From NCBI GenBank assembly GCA_018813725.1, contig JAHJBD010000112.1:1-8588 (forward strand): a stretch of 8,588 nt of DNA, read 5' to 3'. The stretch is from Nanobdellota archaeon. GTDB lineage: Archaea > Nanobdellota > Nanobdellia > Woesearchaeales > JAHJBD01. Position numbers and translations under genes: made by a program. Shown in pieces: positions 1-5,546 of this stretch (the first letter of the stretch is position 1; the number at the start of each line of letters is the position of its first letter). The notes below the pieces were generated by a model. That model was not told where the DNA came from and ran no database searches. It saw only the letters and a list, made by a program, of their open reading frames with translations.

Positions 1-150
1 CCTTTTATCATTTCTGGTCTTCTTGTAATTCTCATATCTTTTCAATGATTCTAATAGGCTTCTGGATGATTCTAGTATACCTACTCTCAGGTTCTTTGAA
101 TCTGGAACCTTTACAAAAAGCGTATCTTGTGTTGTCTTTTTCTGAGCCAT
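1..150 (-). CDS. Small helical protein, third gene of minus-strand operon (3' part cut by window edge)
   Basis: The first 50 codons are visible, starting at ATG 150-148 and running open to base 1, so the C-terminus is missing. The start is supported by a GAGGT ribosome binding site four bases before the ATG. It lies 8 bp after the stop of the upstream gene, so it is the third gene of the 1080-to-1 operon. The N-terminus is Lys/Thr-rich (MAQKKTTQDT) and is followed by LFVKV and a predicted helix. From residue 11 it can be aligned without gaps to the start of the helical domain in the two upstream genes (F12, V13, K14, K19, I25 and L32 shared with the 73-residue protein). That similarity is weak, about 6 identities in 30, but it is supported by position. 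Not recognised as a known family; no function is proposed. Confidence 0.8.
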   Translation of the reverse strand, partial: MAQKKTTQDTLFVKVPDSKNLRVGILESSRSLLESLKRYENYKKTRNDKR

Positions 151-158
151 TATAACCT

Positions 159-380
159 CTATGCTTCTGGTTCAAACAATATGTTGTCAATACCTTCTAG
201 CCTTTGCTCGATGTCATCGATAGCAGCTTTCCATTCCATAAGCTCATTGTCTTCTTTTTGCTTGACATGGTCTATCCGGTCGATAGTTGCTTTTGCATCT
301 TCAAGCTTTTCTTTAGCTAGCTGGATCGTGTCCAACACATCCTTATATTCATCAATCTTTACAAATACTGGAGCTTCCAT
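159..380 (-). CDS. 73-residue helical protein, single-domain paralogue of its upstream neighbour
   Basis: A complete small gene starting at ATG 380-378 with a GGGTGA ribosome binding site that overlaps the stop codon of the preceding gene; only 4 bp separate the two. The product is acidic, rich in Glu, Asp, Lys and Ile, has no signal peptide or membrane segment, and should be almost entirely helical. Residues 5-70 align without a gap to residues 165-230 of the 231-residue protein upstream. I count 17 identities in 66, including the F6, Y12, W50, K51 and the closing ID-ILF motif. It therefore looks like a stand-alone copy of that protein's C-terminal domain, probably made by duplication, and the pair may form hetero-oligomers (inference). 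The family is not recognised. Confidence 0.85.
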   Translation of the reverse strand: MEAPVFVKIDEYKDVLDTIQLAKEKLEDAKATIDRIDHVKQKEDNELMEWKAAIDDIEQRLEGIDNILFEPEA

Positions 381-384
381 TTCA

Positions 385-1080
385 TCACCCTTTGAATAAT
401 ATTTTGTCTATGAACAATAGTTTTTTCTGGATATCTTTCATGGAGTTCTTCCATGATTCGAACAATCTTGCCAATTCTTTTTCTTGGACTTCAACATTCT
501 CCGGCACATTTGTCTGGTCCTTGATGATGTTTTTGGCATCTTTGATATGTTCTAAAATCTGTGAATATTTCTCAACCCTCAAGAATTTCTGGTTAGCAAA
601 AGCCGATGATTTTTTTTGTGGTGCAGGATGAAAAGGCTCGTTATAGCTTGGGAATACTGGTTCTTGCATAGGCGGTTGATTAAATGTTGGAGCTGGCATC
701 TCAGGAAATTGAGGTATCTGTGGCATTGGTGCTTCTTTTTTCTTGAATAATCCAGGGCTTTTAGTTTCTGGAATCATTGGCTGATCAAATGAAGGCATCT
801 CAGGTTGATTAAAATCTGGAGCAGGCATATCTGGAAACTCTGGCATCTGTGGCTGAAATGGTTTTTCTTTTTTCTTGAACAATCCAAATTTCTTGGTTTG
901 TGGTTGAGGAGCATTAGGCTGATCAAATACAGGTTTAAATTCAGGAGCAGGAGGTAATTCTAATGGTGGGAGATCAGACAGATCTTGATTTTGGTTGTAT
1001 AATGGAGGAGGAGCAGGCGGGACATCTAGTTTGTCATTTGAGAATCCTTGTTTCTTACCAAATAATTTCAAATCATTCAC
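385..1080 (-). CDS. Proline-rich repeat protein with C-terminal helical domain
   Basis: The 231-residue product has three parts: a short basic N-terminus (LKLFGKKQG), a disordered Pro-rich region (about residues 20-160) and a compact helical domain (165-230) ending in FIDKILFKG. The Pro-rich region carries a tandem repeat with period 44 residues: GLFKKKE followed by FPxMPAPxFNQP occurs at residues 66 and 110, and a degenerate FDQP/PAP version lies earlier. There is no signal peptide or membrane segment, so it is probably cytoplasmic. The C-terminal domain is paralogous to the next two genes of the operon. The start is uncertain. GTG 1080 is the longest choice, but it sits directly on the GGGG of a GGGGTGA site. 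TTG at 1071-1069 lies 5 nt after that site and may be the true start (228 residues, beginning with KLFGKK after the initiator). A scaffold or linker role is inference only. Confidence 0.85.
   Translation of the reverse strand: MNDLKLFGKKQGFSNDKLDVPPAPPPLYNQNQDLSDLPPLELPPAPEFKPVFDQPNAPQPQTKKFGLFKKKEKPFQPQMPEFPDMPAPDFNQPEMPSFDQPMIPETKSPGLFKKKEAPMPQIPQFPEMPAPTFNQPPMQEPVFPSYNEPFHPAPQKKSSAFANQKFLRVEKYSQILEHIKDAKNIIKDQTNVPENVEVQEKELARLFESWKNSMKDIQKKLLFIDKILFKG
640..885 (-). repeat. Tandem repeat in the proline-rich coding region, period about 132 nt
   Basis: Two in-frame copies: one at about 885-754 (residues 66-109) and one at about 753-640 (residues 110-147). Both encode GLFKKKE, then a Pro/Gln-rich stretch, then FPxMPAPxFNQP. 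The start of each unit is also conserved at the DNA level (TTTTTTCTTGAA on the plus strand at about 737-746 and 868-879), pointing to internal duplication. Confidence 0.75.
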
Positions 1081-1083
1081 CCC
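1077..1083 (-). promoter_or_regulatory. GGGGTGA ribosome binding site of the first operon gene
   Basis: On the minus strand GGGGTGA is followed after 5 nt by TTG (1071-1069), in frame with the proline-rich protein. Its GGTGA core matches the archaeal anti-Shine-Dalgarno sequence. The GTG inside the site itself (1080-1078) opens the longest reading frame but would have no spacing, so the site favours the TTG start. Confidence 0.5.
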
Positions 1084-1108
1084 TTTTTAATTTTGATTGG
1101 TTGCAACA

Positions 1109-1122
1109 TTTAAAAATATTTA
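1109..1122 (-). promoter_or_regulatory. Archaeal TATA box for the minus-strand three-gene operon
   Basis: The minus strand reads TAAATATTTTTAAA, preceded by a purine-containing GAACC where a BRE would lie. The centre is about 35 nt from the GTG, so transcription should start near 1089 and leave a short leader holding the GGGGTGA site. It is one half of a divergent 108-bp promoter region shared with amrS. Confidence 0.5.
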
Positions 1123-1158
1123 GGTTCATTCTAAAATGGTGACTCTTCCTTGCAAAGG

Positions 1159-1166
1159 TTAATATA
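1159..1166 (+). promoter_or_regulatory. TATA box of amrS
   Basis: TTAATATA is preceded by GCAAAGG, a plausible BRE. The centre is about 26 nt before the ATG at 1189, so the message is predicted to be leaderless or nearly so. AGGG at 1183-1186 is too close to the ATG to be a good ribosome binding site. Confidence 0.5.
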
Positions 1167-1188
1167 TCCTTAACAACAAAGAAGGGTT

Positions 1189-2184
1189 ATGAAAGAAGCA
1201 CTATATTGGGAAGTCAAAGAGAAAGATGTGGTGCAATGCTTACTGTGCCCCAAATTATGCGTAATCAAGGAAGGGGGTAAGGGACAGTGCCATGTAAGGC
1301 AGAACATTAAGGGGAAGCTGTATTCTATGGTCTATGGAAAACCCTGTGCAATTGCTGTCGACCCTATAGAGAAAAAGCCGCTGTATCATTTCTTGCCTGG
1401 TTCAACTGCTTTCTCAGTTGGTACTATAGGCTGCAATCTTCATTGTAGATTCTGCCAGAATTGGGAAACATCACAAGCTTACCCAGAGGATTTCGAGTTT
1501 AAGGATGTAAGTCCAGATGAGATAGTGAAACAGGCAAAAAAGTCAGGGTGTGAATCAATCGCCTATACATATAATGATCCTGTCGTGTTCTATGAGTATG
1601 CGCTTGATATTGCCAAAAAAGCAAAAGGCCTAAGAAATATTATAGTGTGCAACGGATTTATCAATCAAGAGCCGCTCAAGGAATGGTGCAAGCATATTGA
1701 TGCTGCAAACATTGACCTTAAAGCTTTTGATGATAAGTTTTATCGGGAAAATACTACTGCATGGCTTAATCCTATACTTGAGAGCCTTAAGACAATAAAA
1801 AAGATGGGTGTGTGGCTGGAGATAACAAATCTGATTATACCTGGGCTTAATGATGATATGAAGAAAATCAAAAAGATGTGTGCATGGATCTTTGAGAATC
1901 TTGGCAGTGATGTGCCGCTCCATTTTACTGCATTCTATCCTTGTTATCAGATGATGGATACGCCGCGCACTCCAGCTGTGACACTCATGGAGGCAATGAA
2001 GGTTGCGCTCAGAGCAGGACTAAACTATGTTTATGTTGGAAATGTAGATCCTGGCGAAGGAAGCAACACCTACTGCCCTAAATCAAAGAAGCTTGCAGTA
2101 TCAAGATATGGCTTTTCCATTCTTCAGAATCACATCAAAGAAGGTAGATGTAATGGTGAAAGGATTGCTGGGGTTTGGAAATAA
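1189..2184 (+). CDS. amrS: AmmeMemoRadiSam-system radical SAM enzyme (AmrS)
   Basis: The 331-residue protein has the full length and architecture of this family (COG1180-like). A Cys-rich N-terminal segment has C17, C20, C24 and C34 in the pattern CLLCPKLC...GQC. It is followed by the radical SAM 4Fe-4S motif C82-x3-C86-x2-C89 (GCNLHCRFCQN), the SAM-binding-barrel segments YTYNDP and NIDLKAF, and the C-terminal YVGNV...NTYCP region. The family is known for its co-occurrence with AMMECR1 and Memo proteins and is presumed to carry out a radical modification. The reaction is not established to my knowledge, and older annotations as pyruvate formate-lyase activase are misleading. Neither partner gene is in this window. 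The ATG at 1189 fits a leaderless start 26 nt after the TATA box. All cluster cysteines are present. Confidence 0.93.
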   Translation: MKEALYWEVKEKDVVQCLLCPKLCVIKEGGKGQCHVRQNIKGKLYSMVYGKPCAIAVDPIEKKPLYHFLPGSTAFSVGTIGCNLHCRFCQNWETSQAYPEDFEFKDVSPDEIVKQAKKSGCESIAYTYNDPVVFYEYALDIAKKAKGLRNIIVCNGFINQEPLKEWCKHIDAANIDLKAFDDKFYRENTTAWLNPILESLKTIKKMGVWLEITNLIIPGLNDDMKKIKKMCAWIFENLGSDVPLHFTAFYPCYQMMDTPRTPAVTLMEAMKVALRAGLNYVYVGNVDPGEGSNTYCPKSKKLAVSRYGFSILQNHIKEGRCNGERIAGVWK

Positions 2185-2192
2185 ATATAAAT
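2178..2192 (+). promoter_or_regulatory. TATA box of the Cys-rich membrane protein gene, inside the end of amrS
   Basis: AAATAAATATAAATA overlaps the amrS stop codon (2182-2184). Its core is centred about 26 nt before ATG 2214, which predicts a leaderless message and decides the start. The upstream in-frame TTG at 2175 would lie before the promoter. Confidence 0.5.
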
Positions 2193-2213
2193 AAGCGGTA
2201 TTTGCTATCAAAG

Positions 2214-2933
2214 ATGGATCCAGATTCCCATATTCATAAAGAAGAAAACAAAGACCCAGGTTTTGGGGAAATTCTTAGGCTCTTGTTCTTCAAAAAGTTT
2301 GGGATCAATCTTACTTTGCTGCTGCTATTGCTATTGATAGCTGTTGTATCAACCATATATCTTACACCAGTTCCTCCACAGGTTATTCAAAATATCACCT
2401 GTCCTGTATGCCAAGAATGCGAGCAGTGCGAAGTGATCGATTGTCCAAAGATAAGGTGTCCAACGTGCAATTGCACTGAAGAAGTGACTGGGTTTATGTA
2501 TCGGTGCGAAGACGGCAGGATCGTGAATGAAAGTGACCAGTGCGATGAAGTGCTGCTAGAGATCACTACAACGCACCTTAGCGCTGAAAACGGTGTTACA
2601 ATAGCTATCGATGATATTGAATATGACTATTACCAAGGCGAAGGCAGGATTAATCAGATAGATTATACCATAATCAATAAAGGGGATAGGGCGATAAAAC
2701 CAAAAGTTGGTGTAAAAGTCTATGAAGAATGGACAAAGGCAGTAAAAGACAGCTTACCCATGAGAACGTTTACTACAGAAGATATCTTGCCTATTAATAA
2801 TGGCATCAGGAAGAGTGAACCTGTTGCTATTGATTTTAAAGGCGATGTACAGACAATCAGGCTGACACTTACAGATACTATTCCTGATCCTGATGATGAG
2901 ATAGTGACAGTTTACTGGAAATTTATAGAATAG
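2214..2933 (+). CDS. Single-pass membrane protein with Cys-rich stalk and beta domain
   Basis: A 239-residue protein starting at ATG 2214. A longer frame from TTG 2175 exists but overlaps amrS and the TATA box. Residues 1-30 are polar/basic and probably cytoplasmic; residues 31-50 form a Leu-rich membrane helix. The outside part begins with a Pro-rich linker, then eight cysteines in 25 residues (63, 66, 69, 72, 77, 82, 85, 87; spacing CxxCxxCxxCx4Cx4CxxCxC) and two more at 98 and 110. The remaining 120 residues look like an Ig/CARDB-type beta sandwich (IDYTIINKGDRAIKPKVGV). N-x-S/T sites at 60, 86 and 105 fit an exported, possibly glycosylated, part. The cysteines could bind metal or form disulfides; the sequence does not decide. 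No family recognised. It converges with the next gene, 2 bp between stops. Confidence 0.85.
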   Translation: MDPDSHIHKEENKDPGFGEILRLLFFKKFGINLTLLLLLLLIAVVSTIYLTPVPPQVIQNITCPVCQECEQCEVIDCPKIRCPTCNCTEEVTGFMYRCEDGRIVNESDQCDEVLLEITTTHLSAENGVTIAIDDIEYDYYQGEGRINQIDYTIINKGDRAIKPKVGVKVYEEWTKAVKDSLPMRTFTTEDILPINNGIRKSEPVAIDFKGDVQTIRLTLTDTIPDPDDEIVTVYWKFIE

Positions 2934-2935
2934 AA

Positions 2936-3418
2936 TTATACTTTCTTCTGTGCTTCTTGAGCTTTTTTCATCTCCTGTGTCAATATCTCAATAAACTCCT
3001 GAAGTTTGCCTTTTGCTGACCTATCTACAGCATCCATTGCTTCAAGTGTTGTTCTGGCACGCATTAGGCCTTTTCTGAATGTTGGCAAATTTTTTTCTAA
3101 AATGGCTTGCTTTCTCTCTGGGTTTTTCTCTATAAATCCTTGTAGGTTATCTAGTACCTGGTCATGCCAATATTCTAAGTGCGCCTTTACTTGTGCTATG
3201 GAGCCACCTTGCTTAAGGCCAGCTATCTCTTTTTCAAGCTCAGAGCATATCTTATGTTGGAGAGCTAGCTTTGTTCTTAATTCTGAAACTTCTTTCAATG
3301 CTTTTGCAGTATCTTTATCCCAGTTTTCAATCAAGCGCACTAATCTTGCTATGCCTATCTTAATCTTTTTAGGGTCATCTTGTTTTTCTAATGATTGGGT
3401 TCCTTTTGATAGGTTCAT
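2936..3418 (-). CDS. Hypothetical 160-residue coiled-coil protein
   Basis: Starts at ATG 3418 and stops at TAA 2938-2936. The protein is highly charged and helical: a Lys/Asp-rich N-terminus, a probable coiled coil over about residues 35-68, a short Gly-Gly break (71-72), then a second helical region with YWHDQVLDNLQGF and a Lys/Gln-rich tail (150-160). There is no signal peptide, membrane segment or recognisable catalytic motif. It is transcribed alone from a promoter about 33 nt upstream of its ATG, and a mobile element sits just behind that promoter. Its 3' end nearly abuts the membrane protein gene on the other strand. The opposite strand also carries a long open frame here, but the charge pattern, promoter and heptad-like sequence favour this strand. 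Function unknown. Confidence 0.8.
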   Translation of the reverse strand: MNLSKGTQSLEKQDDPKKIKIGIARLVRLIENWDKDTAKALKEVSELRTKLALQHKICSELEKEIAGLKQGGSIAQVKAHLEYWHDQVLDNLQGFIEKNPERKQAILEKNLPTFRKGLMRARTTLEAMDAVDRSAKGKLQEFIEILTQEMKKAQEAQKKV

Positions 3419-3445
3419 ATTAACAATGAAGGCTTTTTTTTGCTA

Positions 3446-3456
3446 CTATATATTCT
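3446..3456 (-). promoter_or_regulatory. TATA box of the 160-residue coiled-coil gene
   Basis: The minus strand reads AGAATATATAG, preceded by AAAAA. It is centred about 33 nt before ATG 3418, giving a leader of roughly 6 nt. The left target duplication of the mobile element begins only 5 bp upstream of it, so the insertion replaced whatever lay behind the BRE. Confidence 0.5.
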
Positions 3457-3503
3457 TTTTGGTTTAAGAGGCTTTGTAGAAAGTCTCGCTATTCGCTCGG
3501 GTT

Positions 3504-3540
3504 AGCATCGGCTACAGCCTGGATGCTTATCATAATAAGC
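3504..3540. repeat. Local hairpins in the left arm of the element
   Basis: AGCATC-GGC-TACA-GCC-TG-GATGCT (3504-3527) forms a two-part stem with a 4-nt loop. The overlapping GCTTAT (3525-3530) can pair with ATAAGC (3535-3540). Both use bases that also take part in the long-range stems of the element, so the folds compete. Confidence 0.6.
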
Positions 3541-3577
3541 TGACATCTCCGGAGGAGCCCTCCCTCTGTCAGCTTAT
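3535..3577. repeat. Central hairpin of the element, 11-bp perfect stem
   Basis: ATAAGCTGACA (3535-3545) and TGTCAGCTTAT (3567-3577) are perfect inverted copies. The loop between them holds a second small stem, GGAGG-AGC-CCTCC (3551-3563). No T-run follows, so it does not look like an intrinsic terminator. Confidence 0.75.
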
Positions 3578-3689
3578 ATGTAGCAGTAAATAGGCTTCTT
3601 TCATATTGATGCTAACCTACATTTTCTACAAAGCCGGTTTAAGATCTTTTATAGTGGCATTCTAACAGTGAGGCAGAGTATAATCATCT

Positions 3690-3697
3690 TTAAATAA
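3690..3697 (+). promoter_or_regulatory. TATA box of the lamin-tail protein gene
   Basis: TTTAAATA is centred about 25 nt before the TTG at 3719. It predicts transcription starting close to that TTG, downstream of the out-of-frame ATG at 3712. Confidence 0.45.
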
Positions 3698-3718
3698 AAC
3701 AAGCCAAAAGAATGGTTT

Positions 3719-5515
3719 TTGTGGTTGCTTTTGAGAAAAGGACTATTATTTTTAATATTGATCATGATTTTTGATCCAGTTCTGGCAGATATTGTTATAA
3801 CAGAGGTTTTTCCTGATCCATTATTTGATGAATCCTTGAACGAATGGGTTGAGCTATACAATAACGGGACAGAAGCAGTTGACGTCAGCGGCTGGATGAT
3901 AGGTGATAGTTCTGGAATGGACTATATTCTGGGTGGGCTTTACAACGGTGAAGGAACGATAATCCCTGCAGATGGGTATGCGATAATAACTGATGATTCT
4001 ACAAGAGTCTATAACAACTTTAATGTAAGTTCTTCTGCTGTAAGGCTTTATGTGGATGATGCCTCTATAGGCAATGGGCTGAAAAATGATGGTGAGACTC
4101 TTTACTTGACTGATAATACCAATTTGGTCTGGAATGTAACTTATCCTGCTGCTGAAAAAGGGAGGAGCCTTGCTATAGTAAACGGAAGCTGGCGAATTGC
4201 TGAACCTTCGCTGGGTTATGATAATGAAGGTTATGTTGATTACACGGATAACAGCACTTATTGTGACTGGCAGATTGAGTTAATATTGAACAAGACACTA
4301 TATGAGATGGATGAATTTGATTTCAAGGTCAGGGCAACAAACTTAGGTAAAGAGAAAACAAATATCACAGGAAGGGCCTATATCAAGGATTTCTTCGGCA
4401 ACCTGATAAAAGAATATAATCCATGGACAAATTCCTCAGCAACATCAGTCAGGACATCTTCACTTTATACACCGAATCTTCTAAAAGGAAAAGCATATTC
4501 TGTAAACGCTACCTTGTATACCTCTTGCAATGAGTCAGATACAACCAATAATAATGCTATGAAATTGTTTGCAATCAACAGCCCGTCACAAAGTTCTGAT
4601 TCTTATCTTAATCTTGCAACCATATATGACCTTGGGTCAGACCATAAGGCCAAGTTTGGGCAGACCATACGTGTGAAAGCTGAGATATACAAAGGTGATA
4701 CCACTAAGGACAGCATAGCCTTGTGGATAGCCAATGATAAGGAAAGGATAAGCAAGGAGACGAAAACAAATGTGTATTCTACTTTCACAAATTATACGTT
4801 AACATTGCCTATACAGATCATGCCTAACTGTGACCTGGATCTTGATGATGGGAAATATCAGCTCTATATGGAGGGCCTTGATAAGGTTGTACAGCAAGAG
4901 ATCGAGGTTGCTGACCTTACTAGCAGCATGTGTGAGGAAATTGTTGTTGAGAAGAAAACTGGCAGCGGAGAGTTTGTCTATAAGATAATTGAAACAGCTG
5001 GCTCTGTTAAGGTTGGGCAGCAGTACATGACAAAGGTTGAGCTTGAAAATAATGGTGAATCTGGTTTTCCTGTTGAGATATGGAGTTATGTTTATCGTGG
5101 CAGCAAAGGGTACTCAGGGGATAAAGAGGAAAACAAGAAGGCATTTTATCTCGAGGGTGAAAGTTCAGTTGTGGTAGAATTACCTAATATTGTGGTTGAA
5201 GCTGATCCAGGAGACTATAAGTTTAAGGTGGTGATAAACAAGGATGGGCAAAAGACCAACAAAGAGATCGTACGAGATCTTAAGGTCATCGGTTCAAGGA
5301 CAGCAGAAGTTACAGAAATATTGTCTCAGCCTGATCTTGAATCTGATGGGCCATCATTGTTTATTGAGCCTGTAGTTAAAAGCTATTACATAGTCCACAG
5401 GCAGCCAACAACAGTATATGAATCAAGTGATGTTAAAGCAGAAAATCTGATACCTAATCTACTGATCATCAGCTTAGGATTGTGTACTGTATTCTTGATA
5501 TTACGGAAAGAATAA
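3719..5515 (+). CDS. Exported lamin-tail-domain surface protein with C-terminal anchor
   Basis: A 598-residue protein. Residues 1-23 are a signal peptide (LLLRKGLLFLILIMI, then DPVLA and a likely cut before DIVITEV). Residues 24-165 match a lamin tail domain: ITEVFPDP, NEWVELYNNG, VDVSGWMIGD and the IIPADGYAII strand. Three or four Ig/CARDB-like beta modules follow (about 180-285, 295-400, 420-525), and residues 577-595 form a C-terminal membrane helix ending in RKE. More than eight N-x-S/T sites (e.g. 139, 155, 178, 191, 215, 238, 263, 358) fit an N-glycosylated cell-surface protein, probably in adhesion or envelope structure (inference). The start is unusual: only TTG codons (3719, 3725, 3731) are in frame. 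The nearby ATG 3712 is one base out of phase across a T-run, so a TTG start or a 1-bp indel must be invoked. It stands alone behind its own TATA box. Confidence 0.88.
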   Translation: MWLLLRKGLLFLILIMIFDPVLADIVITEVFPDPLFDESLNEWVELYNNGTEAVDVSGWMIGDSSGMDYILGGLYNGEGTIIPADGYAIITDDSTRVYNNFNVSSSAVRLYVDDASIGNGLKNDGETLYLTDNTNLVWNVTYPAAEKGRSLAIVNGSWRIAEPSLGYDNEGYVDYTDNSTYCDWQIELILNKTLYEMDEFDFKVRATNLGKEKTNITGRAYIKDFFGNLIKEYNPWTNSSATSVRTSSLYTPNLLKGKAYSVNATLYTSCNESDTTNNNAMKLFAINSPSQSSDSYLNLATIYDLGSDHKAKFGQTIRVKAEIYKGDTTKDSIALWIANDKERISKETKTNVYSTFTNYTLTLPIQIMPNCDLDLDDGKYQLYMEGLDKVVQQEIEVADLTSSMCEEIVVEKKTGSGEFVYKIIETAGSVKVGQQYMTKVELENNGESGFPVEIWSYVYRGSKGYSGDKEENKKAFYLEGESSVVVELPNIVVEADPGDYKFKVVINKDGQKTNKEIVRDLKVIGSRTAEVTEILSQPDLESDGPSLFIEPVVKSYYIVHRQPTTVYESSDVKAENLIPNLLIISLGLCTVFLILRKE

Positions 5516-5524
5516 TTTTATAAA
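5516..5524 (+). promoter_or_regulatory. TATA box of the scpB operon
   Basis: TTTTATAAA begins immediately after the stop codon of the lamin-tail gene (5513-5515) and is centred about 27 nt before ATG 5547. A leaderless transcript for the whole four-gene unit is predicted. Confidence 0.55.
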
Positions 5525-5546
5525 CCATGTTTAATTCTAGGATACA

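Larger units (their letters stand above)
3470..3635. mobile_element. MITE-like non-autonomous insertion element, 166 bp
   Basis: The ends are perfect 13-bp inverted repeats: GGCTTTGTAGAAA at 3470-3482 and TTTCTACAAAGCC at 3623-3635. They are bounded by a perfect 9-bp direct repeat, the signature of insertion by a DDE transposase. No open frame of useful length lies inside, so it must be mobilised in trans. The interior is palindromic: GGTTAGCATC (3500-3509) pairs with GATGCTAACC (3608-3617), and ATAAGCTGACA (3535-3545) pairs with TGTCAGCTTAT (3567-3577). A parent insertion sequence carrying the same ends is expected elsewhere in the genome or in related genomes. A duplication of 8-9 bp occurs in several families, so I do not name one. 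The intact ends and duplication suggest recent insertion. Confidence 0.85.
3461..3644. repeat. 9-bp target-site duplication flanking the mobile element
   Basis: GGTTTAAGA occurs at 3461-3469 and again at 3636-3644, directly outside the two terminal inverted repeats. The match is 9 of 9 and the flanks beyond differ (TTTTT on the left, TCTTTT on the right), as expected for a target duplicated on insertion. Confidence 0.85.

Noticed and set aside
3006..3467. Long plus-strand open frame opposite the coiled-coil gene
   Set aside because: Ser/Phe/Cys-rich composition typical of an antisense shadow; it has no promoter, reads into the TATA region, and the minus strand gives a clean charged coiled-coil protein.
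3546..3566. GGAGG-AGC-CCTCC stem as an intrinsic terminator, or GGAGGAG as a ribosome binding site
   Set aside because: No T-run follows the stem and no open frame follows the purine run; it is better explained as the loop of the element's central hairpin.
3461..3644. The repeated GGTTTAAGA and nested palindromes as a CRISPR or attachment site
   Set aside because: There are only two copies, directly flanking inverted ends, with no spacer series and no integrase gene; a target duplication explains them.
3712..3774. Short frame from ATG 3712
   Set aside because: Stops after about 20 codons, has no recognisable content and conflicts with the signal peptide in the other frame; mentioned only as possible frameshift evidence.
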